Shown here: positions 8,375-16,906 of the stretch, piece by piece
Layout: each line of letters begins with the position of its first letter
Position numbering within the stretch: position 1 is the first letter of the stretch
Assembly: GCF_032051675.1 (NCBI RefSeq)
Contig: NZ_CP116968.1
Coordinates: 1-64,000, forward strand
DNA: 64,000 bases
From: Candidatus Nitrospira neomarina
GTDB lineage: Bacteria; Nitrospirota; Nitrospiria; Nitrospirales; UBA8639
Reading direction: 5' to 3'
Notes under the pieces: generated by a model
Database searches by the model: none
What the model was told of the DNA's origin: nothing
The model's input: the letters and a program-made list of their open reading frames with translations, nothing else
Made by a program: the position numbers and the translations under genes

Positions 8375-9631
8375 TCAGGAGGGATTGGCGACCCCGTCAA
8401 AGGTGCTACGGAATTGGTCGGGGGTCATATTTAGGATTTCCGCATACTGCGAAACGGTTTCCATGTTTGCCAAATCTTCCGGTTCCAATCGGGCCATATA
8501 GGCACGGGCAATCTTATAGGATTCCGAATCCACGTCGACCATGCGTACGCGGGTGCGGCCGGTGGCGGAGTCCACGATGTCTGTAAAAGGCAGGGGGGTA
8601 AAGCGTCCGTTCACGATGGACACCATGGCGCCATTTCCTCCATCCAGAAGAAATTGGGCGGCGCAATACCCCAAGTCCCGTGTATATTCCATGTCGAACG
8701 GAATCGGGTCGGCGCAGCGAAGTTCATACCCGATATTTTTGAACACGATGGTGATCTTGATGCCGGAGTGTTTCAGCTTTTGGGTGACGGTTTCCTTCAG
8801 GACCTTTCCGATATCCAGTTCCGCCAGTCGGATATTGCCATGTTCATCTCGTTCAACTCCGCCTAAGAGGGCGAGGTCGTCCTGATCCAAAAACTCCGAC
8901 AGTCCTTCAGCTAACACGGCCACGCCATCCGAGCGGCCCTGGACCAGACGTTTGGTCATGGCTCCCACCAGAATGTTGGTTAAGTGCCCAAGCTTGAGTG
9001 TGGTCCCCTTGAACTCCTCAGGAATCAGGGTGAGGGTCGCCCCTGCCGCTTTACCGATGCCTAAGGCCAGGTGTCCCGCCTTACGTCCCATGGTGACCAC
9101 AAAATACCATCGGGAGGTGGTGTGCGCGTCAATCATGAGATTTTTGACCAGCTCGACTCCCATGTGCCGGGCCGTTTGAAATCCGAAGGTCGGCATGCCA
9201 TGGGGAAGGCACAAATCGTTATCAATCGTTTTGGGCACGTGAACAACGTGCAATCGCCCACTGGCCAGTTCCGCCAGTTTTAATGCGGAAAAGGCCGTAT
9301 CATCCCCGCCAATGGTGATAAGGCCGGTTACATCCAATTTTTGGAGGGAGGTCAACGTGGTTGATAAATCTTGGGGACGTTTGGTCGGATTGGCTCGAGA
9401 TGTGCCTAATAAGGAGCCACCACGAAAGTGCAAGTGGCTGACCGTTTCGCGGGTGAGAAGTTGAGTGTGGGAAAGGTCGTTTTTCATCAACCATTGGAAT
9501 CCATCTTCAATCCCAAGCACCTCTACCCCACAGAGACGACTTCGAATCGTGGCGGCCTCAATGACACTATTAATGCCGGGAGCAGGTCCGCCCCCGACTA
9601 GAATGGCGAATTTAGGAGATGGGGAATCCAT
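8375..9631 (-). CDS. pfp: 6-phosphofructokinase, PPi-dependent type
   Basis: 418 residues of the PfkA superfamily. GGGPAPGIN (about 13-21) is the phosphate-donor loop. GGDDT (about 108-112) has Asp where ATP-PFKs have Gly, and PKTIDND (about 133-139) has Lys where ATP-PFKs have Gly. Both are recognised markers of pyrophosphate-dependent enzymes. MGRKAGHLAL supplies the substrate-binding Met-Gly-Arg. The reaction, fructose 6-phosphate plus PPi to the bisphosphate, is reversible and works in glycolysis and gluconeogenesis. The C-terminal extension is longer than in E. coli PfkA, as in group III enzymes. It is transcribed alone. Confidence 0.9.
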   Translation of the reverse strand: MDSPSPKFAILVGGGPAPGINSVIEAATIRSRLCGVEVLGIEDGFQWLMKNDLSHTQLLTRETVSHLHFRGGSLLGTSRANPTKRPQDLSTTLTSLQKLDVTGLITIGGDDTAFSALKLAELASGRLHVVHVPKTIDNDLCLPHGMPTFGFQTARHMGVELVKNLMIDAHTTSRWYFVVTMGRKAGHLALGIGKAAGATLTLIPEEFKGTTLKLGHLTNILVGAMTKRLVQGRSDGVAVLAEGLSEFLDQDDLALLGGVERDEHGNIRLAELDIGKVLKETVTQKLKHSGIKITIVFKNIGYELRCADPIPFDMEYTRDLGYCAAQFLLDGGNGAMVSIVNGRFTPLPFTDIVDSATGRTRVRMVDVDSESYKIARAYMARLEPEDLANMETVSQYAEILNMTPDQFRSTFDGVANPS

Positions 9632-9691
9632 GTGTCGGTTCTCGCGCTAAAGATTATAGGAGGCCATCATAGGGAGAGGCCGTTAGCGTAA

Positions 9692-10609
9692 TCAAGCCGG
9701 AGCGTGTGAGGGTGGTTCACGAATCAAGAGCACGGAACAGGGGGAGTGGTGAATGGTTGCATGAGACACACTCCCGTGTGCCAGTCGTTGAAGCGGTGAA
9801 CGACCGGGAGTACCCATGAGGACTAATTGGGGTTGAAGACGTGAGATCTGTCGTTGAATGACTGAGGAAGGAGCTCCTGGTTCGACTAGACTCTCTACGG
9901 AATATCCCTGGCTTGAGATTTTGTCCGAGACGTCTTTCGTTAAACGGGCTCCTCCATCCTGGAGTTCCTTCTTCCAGGAGTCGAGTAGGAGTGCGCCAAT
10001 CGGGAGAAGAGGCTGGGCAAAGGGGATGACATGCAGCACGGAGACATGAGGAGTGCCTCGAAAAGGCTTCCTGGATAAAAACTCAATGGCCCATTCGGCA
10101 TCAAGAGAATTTTCGACGAGAAGAAGAATGTTGTTGAACGGGACAATGGGAGCCTTGACGAGAAGGACGTGGCACGATGCGTGGGTTGCGATCCGGTGCG
10201 AGACGCTTCCGATCAGGTGTTCTTTAATGGTTCCCAGCCCGCGCGACCCCATGATGATAAGGTCCGCCGATTCGCGCACCGCCATCGAGAGAATGACTGA
10301 AGCGGGAATCCCAATTTCAAGGTATTGGGAGACCTTCCCGCATTCCGGTGGCAAAAGGGAAGCGGACTTTTCGAGGATTCGAGCGCCTTCTTCCCGCAAC
10401 ACCTTTTCTGCGGCCCCGGAAAAATCATGACCGACACTCATCCCTGTACCTGGATAGGCGAGTTGAGGTATGGAAATGGTATGGAGCAGCAGTACGCGTT
10501 CTGGAAGAGATAAAGCCTGTACGCTTCGAACAGCTTCCTCCGCCTGTGACGAATCATCCACAGGAATCAAAATCGTTTTGGATTTCACTGGCGCGGTTGG
10601 AGTTTTCAT
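9692..10609 (-). CDS. Tandem-domain universal stress protein
   Basis: The 305 residues form two UspA domains. The first has KTILIPVDDSSQAEEAV and ends at GSRGLGTIKEHLIGS. The second starts near residue 158 (NNILLLVENSLDAEWAI) and ends at GTPGRSPLQRLAHGS with CSVLLI. Both ATP-binding loops are complete. It is similar in layout to the gene at 4682 but clearly diverged. It lies between phosphofructokinase and the DUF2892 gene on the same strand, 147 bases below the latter, with an inverted repeat between. Confidence 0.92.
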   Translation of the reverse strand: MKTPTAPVKSKTILIPVDDSSQAEEAVRSVQALSLPERVLLLHTISIPQLAYPGTGMSVGHDFSGAAEKVLREEGARILEKSASLLPPECGKVSQYLEIGIPASVILSMAVRESADLIIMGSRGLGTIKEHLIGSVSHRIATHASCHVLLVKAPIVPFNNILLLVENSLDAEWAIEFLSRKPFRGTPHVSVLHVIPFAQPLLPIGALLLDSWKKELQDGGARLTKDVSDKISSQGYSVESLVEPGAPSSVIQRQISRLQPQLVLMGTPGRSPLQRLAHGSVSHATIHHSPCSVLLIREPPSHAPA

Positions 10610-10689
10610 GTGCCCTGGGTTTTATTGGGACCCCACCAGACTGCGGGATGAGGCTCCGTGTCATCCGGTAGAAGCATCTGTCGTCGTAT

Positions 10690-10723
10690 CCTGGCATGGT
10701 TTACGTGACGGTTTCATGCCAGG
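10690..10723. repeat. Inverted repeat between DUF2892 and Usp genes
   Basis: CCTGGCATG at 10690-10698 is the exact complement of CATGCCAGG at 10715-10723, with a 16-base loop. No T-run follows on either strand, so it is not a standard terminator. Its place about 80 bases upstream of the Usp start suggests an operator or an mRNA processing hairpin. Confidence 0.45.
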
Positions 10724-10755
10724 GAGTTGGATCATCAAGTTGAAACTCTGCTTCT

Positions 10756-11037
10756 TTACGATCTGTGGGATGAGGGATCCGCCTGTTCATGAACTGTTTG
10801 ATTAGAGTGTGAAAGCGGATGCTCAGATTTTTTGAGTGGGCATGTATTAATTCCCAACGCTTGCGACGCCGGACAGTATCCTATAATGCCGGTCAACAAG
10901 GCGATAAGGCCGACAATCATAAGGATGAGATCCCCCCACCCCGGCAAGAAGGAAAATCCTGACAAGGCAAGAAGAAAAAACCCTACTCCGACGCGAATCA
11001 CTCGTTCATGGTGTCCGATGTTACGATACTTTTTCAT
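10756..11037 (-). CDS. DUF2892 (YgaP-like) inner-membrane protein
   Basis: From the ATG at 11035-11037 (GAGGTGTGAT upstream) the protein has 93 residues. It opens with KKYRNIGHHERVIRVGVGFFLLALSG and has two hydrophobic helices around a short turn, then YCPASQALGINTCP. This is the DUF2892 pattern: an N-terminal N(I/V)G--ER--R motif, two membrane helices and a C-P--LGI(N/D)TC ending. The two cysteines are conserved in the family. The longer frame adds 14 residues with no ribosome binding site. Function of the domain is unknown, though it is often linked to rhodanese domains. It follows the receiver gene directly. Confidence 0.85.
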   Translation of the reverse strand: MKKYRNIGHHERVIRVGVGFFLLALSGFSFLPGWGDLILMIVGLIALLTGIIGYCPASQALGINTCPLKKSEHPLSHSNQTVHEQADPSSHRS

Positions 11038-11079
11038 ATCACACCTCTTCGGATGGAAAAGGCCAATTTGGTAGGTCAC

Positions 11080-11439
11080 TTAGTCTAAGTCGCCACTGGC
11101 GACTCGTACTGCGCCCAGAACCTGGTTGGCATTGAAAGGACGTCCGATAATTTGAATGGCACCCAGTTGACTGGCTTCTGGAGCAAGGCTTTGGTTAGAT
11201 TGCCCTCCCAATACCACCACCTTTCCTGAGAATCCATTTTCGCGGAGTTGACGTAAAATTTCCAGACCGCTCGGCTGGGTCAAATATAGATCCACCACGA
11301 CCAGGGAAGGGTTATGACATATGACGGATTCAATAATATTTTCTCCCTCATCCAACAAAAGAAAAGGATCGCCCTTTTCCGTTAAAGTCCGCTCTAAGCT
11401 TTTTCGTAAGATGGGGTCGATGGTGGCAATGAGTAACAT
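11080..11439 (-). CDS. Single-domain response-regulator receiver, divergent
   Basis: 119 residues with a receiver fold: LLIATIDPILRKSLERTL, the acceptor strand SLVVVDLYLTQPSG, and GKVVVLGGQS. The usual phosphoacceptor Asp is present in VVVDLYL. The acidic pair at the end of strand 1 is reduced to one Asp (TID), and the invariant Lys of the last strand is Arg (IIGRPF). Phosphorylation may therefore be impaired or atypical. It has no output domain. It probably forms a two-gene operon with the DUF2892 protein. Confidence 0.8.
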   Translation of the reverse strand: MLLIATIDPILRKSLERTLTEKGDPFLLLDEGENIIESVICHNPSLVVVDLYLTQPSGLEILRQLRENGFSGKVVVLGGQSNQSLAPEASQLGAIQIIGRPFNANQVLGAVRVASGDLD

Positions 11440-11482
11440 AAGAAGAGATATCCGTTATGGAAATATTGTACAATCTGATTAC

Positions 11483-11498
11483 ATCAAAACCTGTGCCA
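11483..11498 (-). promoter_or_regulatory. Possible sigma-54 promoter for the receiver/DUF2892 operon
   Basis: Read on the minus strand: TGGCACAGGTTTTGAT. The -24 box TGGCAC is perfect; the -12 box is TTGAT instead of TTGC(A/T), so the otherwise conserved C is A. The start codon is 44 bases downstream. The rest of the 343-base gap up to 11782 is AT-rich without other clear signals. Confidence 0.33.
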
Positions 11499-11782
11499 AA
11501 ATGCCGGAAAGAGATGACTTTGATTTTTTAGGAAAGAAAATCTTCCAACATGATAACGTGGCGCAAAAATCCTCATTTCAGCTTAGGAGAGGTGTTGCGC
11601 TTGTCCTCAGTTTCACCAGGTTTAGAACCTTCCTTTTAGGAATATTTCATCTTAAAAATATGTAATGTTCATTTCATTCCATTGACGACAAACATGAGAA
11701 TCGAGGTGGGATATGGAAGTATGTTGGTCTGATGGGCTGTCACAAACGTGTCGTCATATTTTTCAAAAGGAGTCATAAGTTC

Positions 11783-12325
11783 ATGAGGGCGTTATTAGTA
11801 TTCCTTTGCTTCTTGGGATGTTCGGGAACAGGATGGGCCAAAGATATTGCATTGGTGACCCTGGGGGTGAGAGGTGGCATGAACTTTAAAGATGCCGGTT
11901 TGCAGCCTGGCGAAAAAGAAGATTTTGAACAATTCGACGTCTTTGGCATCCTGGGACTTCCCTGGAGGTGGGAGGCTGCGTCCGGGTGGGAGGTGCGTTC
12001 GCAAGTCTGGGGTTCTGCGGGTGCGTTAAGGGGAGCCGGGGATCTCGGTTTTATCACCACGCTCACACCGGGTTTAGCTTTAAAAATTCCAAGTTGGTGG
12101 TTGATCATTGATGGCGGAGTCGGAGGAGCGCTCATCAGCAAATGGAAGTTTGGCCGCCAAGATATCGGTGGTCCGTTTCAATTCATTGCACACGTTGGTG
12201 TGGGTGTTCAGCTCCCCAAAAATCTGGTTGTGGGCTGGCGATTTCATCATATGTCTGATGCGACGATTTATGGAGACAGTCGTGGTGTAGACTTACACAT
12301 GCTTGAACTGAGTTACGCTTTCTGA
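11783..12325 (+). CDS. PagL-like lipid A 3-O-deacylase (acyloxyacyl hydrolase)
   Basis: 180 residues from the ATG at 11783, preceded by AAGGAG. A signal peptide (RALLVFLCFLGCSGTGWA) is followed by amphipathic strands typical of an eight-stranded outer-membrane barrel, ending in LSYAF with the terminal Phe that barrel assembly needs. Near the end, FHHMSDATIYGDSRGVDLH matches the PagL active-site region, where His and Ser (H-x-S) with a downstream Glu remove a lipid A acyl chain. Here the residue after Ser is Asp rather than Asn. The downstream acid may be Glu in MLELSY. Assignment rests on this motif plus barrel form. Confidence 0.7.
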   Translation: MRALLVFLCFLGCSGTGWAKDIALVTLGVRGGMNFKDAGLQPGEKEDFEQFDVFGILGLPWRWEAASGWEVRSQVWGSAGALRGAGDLGFITTLTPGLALKIPSWWLIIDGGVGGALISKWKFGRQDIGGPFQFIAHVGVGVQLPKNLVVGWRFHHMSDATIYGDSRGVDLHMLELSYAF

Positions 12326-12555
12326 AGCAGTTCATGGTCTTTGCATATGGCTCTTTTCGCAAGCATTGGTGAAGAGAACGACGTCTGGTCCCTTTCCCCA
12401 TTCATGACGTCCTCCCTGTCCTGACGTTTTCTAGAGATGGAAGAAGAGTGGTCGGAAAGGCACTGCCTTCTTGGGACCGAAACAGCCTTCAACCTGACCG
12501 ACTTTCGAGGAAGCCACATCCTCCTCGATGCTTGAAAAATTGACTTCCCCGGCTG

Positions 12556-12975
12556 CTAACCTCCATAGACATTAATCAAATGGTTGTCAATCAGGTGATT
12601 TAATAGATCTGTGCGGGAAATCATACCCAGCAGCTTGCCATCACGTACGACGGGAATCCGGATAATCTGATGCTTGATCATGTGTTGGACGATTTCCTCC
12701 GCTGTTGCGGTTTCTTCAACCGTCACCGGGTTCATGGTCATGACGTCTTCGGCCGTTAGCCCGTGCAAATCCTTTCCAGCGACCAGGGCTTTCAATACAT
12801 CAAATTCGGTGACCATTCCTACCAGATGATTGCCGGGTTCAATGACAGGTACTCCGCTAAACGTGCCGGAATGGATGAGGATCGAGAGGTCACGAGCACT
12901 ATACTGACGAGTGACCGCGACCATACGTGTTTGCATAAGATCACGGGCCTTAATGTGAAGATTCGGTGTAGCCAT
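12556..12975 (-). CDS. CBS-domain pair protein
   Basis: 139 residues, all CBS pair: ARDLMQTRMVAVTRQYSARDLSIL with GVPVIEPGNHLVGMVTEFDVL, then EDVMTMNPVTVEETATAEEIVQHM with RIPVVRDGKLLGMISRTDLL. The ATG is preceded by TAGGAGG. It is a stand-alone adenylate-sensing module with no enzyme or channel attached and no operon partner. It converges with the PagL-like gene across about 230 bases. Confidence 0.9.
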   Translation of the reverse strand: MATPNLHIKARDLMQTRMVAVTRQYSARDLSILIHSGTFSGVPVIEPGNHLVGMVTEFDVLKALVAGKDLHGLTAEDVMTMNPVTVEETATAEEIVQHMIKHQIIRIPVVRDGKLLGMISRTDLLNHLIDNHLINVYGG

Positions 12976-13511
12976 GAAACCTCCTAAAAGATGAATGAAA
13001 ATTCCCTATGGGACGATCCTGGATAGGATCATGTGGACGTGTATATTAAACTCGCACAGTAGTTCTAGGAAAACATAGGCCCTACGATTTCAGGATTCTT
13101 CTCGTTATTCTCGATGTCACCATCTTTTCTCTGCAATTTTTGAATGGATCGGGCGCGAGGGATGACTATACAAAATGGCGAGGCCTGAGGTCTCATGCGG
13201 AGAGGTTTTTTTACCATGACAAAAGAATAGGTAGAAATTCAGGGGAAAGGCCTGTAAACAAATCAGGGCTTACCCGGCACAGGCTGAGTCTGTAAGAGCA
13301 TTCAGGAGGCCGGCAACCATGATTCCTTATTGAGTAATTGGAAAGCTGGCTTGGTGTTTTGAAGGTTTACCGGGATCTGGCAGAATAGAGATGGTTTGAC
13401 TAAAAGCCGGCACCTCTTGAGAAAAGGGGGACTACATTTTCAAGAAAGATGTCCATGTGAGTGAGATCGCCATTTTATAAGGATGGCGCCCTCCTAAGCC
13501 GGGGCATAAAC
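12976..13511. other. Intergenic region, no gene seen
   Basis: 536 bases between the divergent CBS and Ap4A-phosphorylase genes. I see no open frame with a ribosome binding site and no convincing promoter boxes. It should hold both promoters. Confidence 0.4.
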
Positions 13512-14426
13512 ATGTCTGGCATCATTCAGCCATTCGAGCCAGGAACCTTGCAGGTTAAGGTGCAAGCCAGAACCGCTCACGCCCTGCACCGAGCCGCGAT
13601 TCATAGAATTCTCACCCGTTTCGAGTTGGTGGAGCAAGCTGGGGTCAATTTTCTCATTCGAATGGTCTCCAATCTAGTCATGAAAGCTCAGGCAAACACT
13701 GATCAACGGCATTCTTCCAAGTCTGCTAATATGGAACAGGACCCCTTTCTGCCTTACGATCCGGATTTGTTTGTGGCGGATATTTCCGATACCCATGTGT
13801 GTTTATTGAATAAATTTAATGTTTTGGATCATCACATCCTCATGGTGACGCGATCGTTTCAGGAACAGGAATCCTTCCTCACACGGAGTGATTTCGAAGC
13901 CGTGTTATTGTGTTTGACCGAATTCGAAGGATTGGCCTTTTATAACGCGGGAGAAGCTGCTGGGGCGAGTCAACGACATAAGCATTTGCAAATGGTCCCT
14001 CTTCCCTTCACGGCTGAAATGTCCCATCTTCCCATTGAACCTCTTTTGGATAGAGCCCGATTTGGGGGGACGATTGGGAGAGTTCCCGGTCTTCCTTTTT
14101 CCCATGTTTTGGTTCGGATGAACCCGGAATGGATTGCCTCTCCCTTGAAAGGGGCACAAGAGTTGCTGAATCACTATCTGCGTATGTTGCAGATTCTCGG
14201 CCTGACGGATGGTGGAACGGGAGAGGAAACCAGGAACCCTGGTCCTTACAATTTACTGGTCACCCGACAGTGGATGTTAGTGGTTCCTCGCTCAACCGAG
14301 TGTTTTGAGGGCATTTCCGTAAATGCCCTGGGGTTTGCCGGAGGCTTTTTGGTGAAGAATCAGACGCAGCTTGATCGATTGAAAACTCGTGGACCAATGA
14401 CCGCACTTCGTCACGTGGCCTTGTGA
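13512..14426 (+). CDS. Ap4A phosphorylase / ATP adenylyltransferase-like protein
   Basis: 304 residues from the ATG at 13512; an in-frame GTG at 13461 is possible. The order of features fits Apa1/Apa2-type enzymes: an N-terminal region with FLIRMVSNL, then PFLPYDPDLFVADISDTHVC, the core KFNVLDHHILMVTRSF, and the HIT-like active site ASQRHKHLQMVPL, in which the second His is the nucleophile. These enzymes split diadenosine tetraphosphate with phosphate to ATP and ADP, clearing a stress alarmone. A C-terminal NLLVTRQWMLVVPRS block completes the family pattern. No operon partner is obvious. Confidence 0.85.
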   Translation: MSGIIQPFEPGTLQVKVQARTAHALHRAAIHRILTRFELVEQAGVNFLIRMVSNLVMKAQANTDQRHSSKSANMEQDPFLPYDPDLFVADISDTHVCLLNKFNVLDHHILMVTRSFQEQESFLTRSDFEAVLLCLTEFEGLAFYNAGEAAGASQRHKHLQMVPLPFTAEMSHLPIEPLLDRARFGGTIGRVPGLPFSHVLVRMNPEWIASPLKGAQELLNHYLRMLQILGLTDGGTGEETRNPGPYNLLVTRQWMLVVPRSTECFEGISVNALGFAGGFLVKNQTQLDRLKTRGPMTALRHVAL

Positions 14427-14543
14427 GAGGGCAATTTCTTTCATGTTTCCCTCCTGCGCTCCCATGAGTATACTGAAAGCCTCGTTCGTGGTGATGTGAG
14501 TGTCTGTTGTCTCTAATACTCAATCGAGAGGGAAGAAAACATT

Positions 14544-15110
14544 ATGGATCTTCAAATTGACAGTCGAAATGTGACAATGACTCCACGGTGGAAAACGGAG
14601 ATTGAAAGTCGGATGGCCGATCTCCAGGCCGGCCATGAGGATCTGATCCACGGGCGGGTGACGCTCACAAAAAACGCCCATCACAAAAAATCCCAAAATG
14701 TGGCAGAAGCCCTGGTGGTTGTCACGATGCCTGGACGGCATACCCTGACGGCGAGAAAAGAGGAAAAGACGTTCGAAGAAGCTATCCGTGCGGCATTCTT
14801 TGCCATGGCCATCGAAGTGAAGAAGTTCAGGGACAAACGGGCCTCCAAAGAAATACGGGTCCCCCCTATTCCGTTACGCGGTGTGATCTCTAAATTGTTT
14901 CCCAAGGAAGGATATGGGTTTCTTCTCCAGGACGGAGGAGGCGAGGTCTATTTTCACAAAAATGCAGTACACGGAATGAAATTCGAGGAACTTGAGGATG
15001 GGGTGGAGGTTTCCTTCAATGTGGAAGACGGGGAGAAGGGGCCACAGGCAACCACGGTGAATCCACTTCCCAGTGTCCCGGGAGCCGTTGATAAAGCTGC
15101 CTTCTCCTGA
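14544..15110 (+). CDS. Ribosome hibernation factor fused to cold-shock domain
   Basis: 188 residues. Residues 1-100 are an HPF/RaiA domain (MDLQIDSRNVTMTPRWKTEI, then AEALVVVTMPGRHTLTA and FEEAIRAAFFAMAIEVKKF). Residues 107-170 are a cold-shock domain: RGVISKLFPKEGYGFLLQDG and GEVYFHKNAVHG, containing versions of the RNP1 (GYGFL) and RNP2 (VYFHK) motifs. HPF binds the 30S decoding site and silences ribosomes; the cold-shock domain binds single-stranded RNA. It differs from long HPF, whose C-terminal domain dimerises ribosomes. Confidence 0.88.
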   Translation: MDLQIDSRNVTMTPRWKTEIESRMADLQAGHEDLIHGRVTLTKNAHHKKSQNVAEALVVVTMPGRHTLTARKEEKTFEEAIRAAFFAMAIEVKKFRDKRASKEIRVPPIPLRGVISKLFPKEGYGFLLQDGGGEVYFHKNAVHGMKFEELEDGVEVSFNVEDGEKGPQATTVNPLPSVPGAVDKAAFS

Positions 15111-15269
15111 AGCGACTTGACCAGGAACCTCAGGGATCACGGAAGAATTTTCCTCCTTCTGAGGGAGAGCTATCTGCTTACGGGTCGAGGCAGCTATCAG
15201 GTAGCCGGATCACCAAAGCCCGAGGCTCTGTGAAGCCGACGGGCTATGATGTTTATCTGCCGGGCGGCT

Positions 15270-15809
15270 TTAAGGGGTACGTTTTTGTAAAATCGGATTT
15301 CGAGGACTTTGTAGTATCGGGCTAAGGGGCTTCTGCCTATTCACCGTCGGATTTATGGGTTCTGGTCTTTGTACATTCGTGGAACATCCCGGTGAGATCT
15401 GTCCAATGACACAATCTGGTGAGGGATTAACAGTCGGAGTGTCGATCCTTCGTTCGAGCAAATTATTGGGGTTTAGGAAAAATATCATCAAGAAATGATC
15501 CAGTGAGGCCGCCTCACCGGAAGTCACACCTCCGGCTCCGGGACCCATCACAAACCCTCTGACTAATAACTTTTGCACAGCTGCTGCACAATCCAACCCT
15601 CTATTGATTTCCACATCGAAGGTCGATGACATATTATCAACCACAAAAGTATTTGTGGCACTCTCGACACAATCCAAAAGAACAACATTCCGATCGAAAA
15701 AGGGAATCTTCTGGGCCTCAGATACTCCCCCGGTTAGAAAAACTATCGTCAAACCTCCAAGTACCAGCGCTATTCCAAAAATGTTTTTATTTGGTGAAAT
15801 GTGCCTCAT
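15270..15809 (-). CDS. Secreted hypothetical protein
   Basis: 179 residues from an ATG with GGAGG eight bases upstream. A signal peptide (IFGIALVLGGLTIVFLTGGVSEAQ) is followed by a mature part with three cysteines in two regions (LLDCVESATN and GLDCAAAVQKLL), a glycine-rich stretch, and a proline/asparagine-rich tail ending in RNPILQKRTP. The LLDC-E---N-FVVDN segment is the most structured-looking part. I recognise no family. The low-complexity tail suggests a surface or cell-wall contact region. Confidence 0.7.
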   Translation of the reverse strand: MRHISPNKNIFGIALVLGGLTIVFLTGGVSEAQKIPFFDRNVVLLDCVESATNTFVVDNMSSTFDVEINRGLDCAAAVQKLLVRGFVMGPGAGGVTSGEAASLDHFLMIFFLNPNNLLERRIDTPTVNPSPDCVIGQISPGCSTNVQRPEPINPTVNRQKPLSPILQSPRNPILQKRTP

Positions 15810-15988
15810 TTGGGTCCTCCGTCTGTGTAATTGTAAGAGCGATGCCGAGACCATTCCTTAACCTTTTTCACTTCCCGCCTGTGAGGGAGAATTGTTCTTT
15901 TTTGTCTTTTAGTCCTTGTTGCGCTCAGAGGATGTGTTGCGAAAACAACCTCCGGCGCAAACGTCGAGTTCCTCCTTTGATGAAGTTG

Positions 15989-16030
15989 AAAAAAAAACGG
16001 CCTTTGAGGCTTTCATCTTCCTCAAAGGCC
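15989..16030 (-). terminator. Rho-independent terminator
   Basis: Read on the minus strand: an 11-bp perfect stem (GGCCTTTGAGG ... CCTCAAAGGCC) with a 10-base loop, then G and nine T. It sits 180 bases upstream of the secreted-protein start and would stop minus-strand transcripts arriving from the CBS remnant/DUF72 side. Confidence 0.85.
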
Positions 16031-16133
16031 CTCCATTGCCTTAGCCCGATGTGCTCAACCACCTATCAACCGATCTTATGATAAACGAGGGAAATTTTTA
16101 CCACAATTTGAATGAGAAAGTCCCACCCCTTGT

Positions 16134-16221
16134 GGGAGTGTTGAATAATAATATCTAAGGGCAAATTGACCCACAGGCACGTTGCATATTAGAGGCCTCG
16201 GGGCTTTTTTCAACAGCCCCC
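16134..16221. repeat. Intergenic repeat, copy 1
   Basis: GGAGTGTTGAATAA at 16135, TAAGGGCAAATTGACCCA near 16155-16172 and GGCTTTTTTCAACAG near 16202-16216 recur in the same order at 51051-51240. The second copy is longer and diverged between the conserved blocks. The remaining bases from 16222 to 16486 hold no gene. Confidence 0.5.
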
Positions 16222-16486
16222 TTGTGAGCTTTGCGGGGTGTTGGACTCGACAGCCTCAGAGGCAGGCCACATAGAAATCTGACCTGACTCTGAAATCCCA
16301 GCCGGAAATCCGCAGGGTAATTGGGATCAACATGGGGTCGTGTTTATGACAATAGTTAAGGAAAACTCTCATGTTGCTTGGGAGAGGAATGCGCAGAAGG
16401 TCAGGAATGAAATCATCTGACAGACGTCTCCGGTTTGCTGAGGGGGGAGTTTCAGGGTAGGGGTTCCTTCCAGATCAAGCCTCAAC

Positions 16487-16630
16487 CAAGATATTTCAAG
16501 ATGTCTTCAAGGCCATAATGCCGATGAGACAATTTTTGTCCATGACGATGAGCCGGCTGTTTCCGGTCCGGTTCATCAGTGAGAGTGCTTGCATGACTGT
16601 GTAGTCATAAAGCATTGGACCGGAAAACTT
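16487..16630 (-). pseudogene. Remnant of a CBS-domain protein end
   Basis: The frame LYDYTVMQALSLMNRTGNSRL followed by IVMDKNCLIGIMALK is the second half of a CBS motif. It is then knocked out of frame; inserting one base restores DILKYLG and a stop, a natural CBS ending. Upstream residues in the longer open frame (to 16894) show no domain. The MNRTGNSRL-V-D pattern resembles CBS domains attached to site-2 proteases, so the parent may have been one, by inference. It lies downstream of the DUF72 gene. Confidence 0.5.
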
Positions 16631-16906
16631 ATAAAAATCTGAATGGCACGGGAAGCTCTTTTTCCATATGAGCCACTCCGATAAAAAAATAAATAGCGTA
16701 ATCCGTGTCCCCACACCAACGCGCATGGGTTTCAGATCGGTCGTTCGGGGCGCGTGGGATTTCGTATAGCTCAATTCGGGAATGCTCCTGGAACCCTTCT
16801 GTTCACAAGAGTTATTGGGGGAACCGATGAAGCATGGCATTTTTTCAATGAGGTGGCCACGTGACGGATTTTCGCAAGGAGTGTTTTCATGCACGAGTCT
16901 GTTTAC

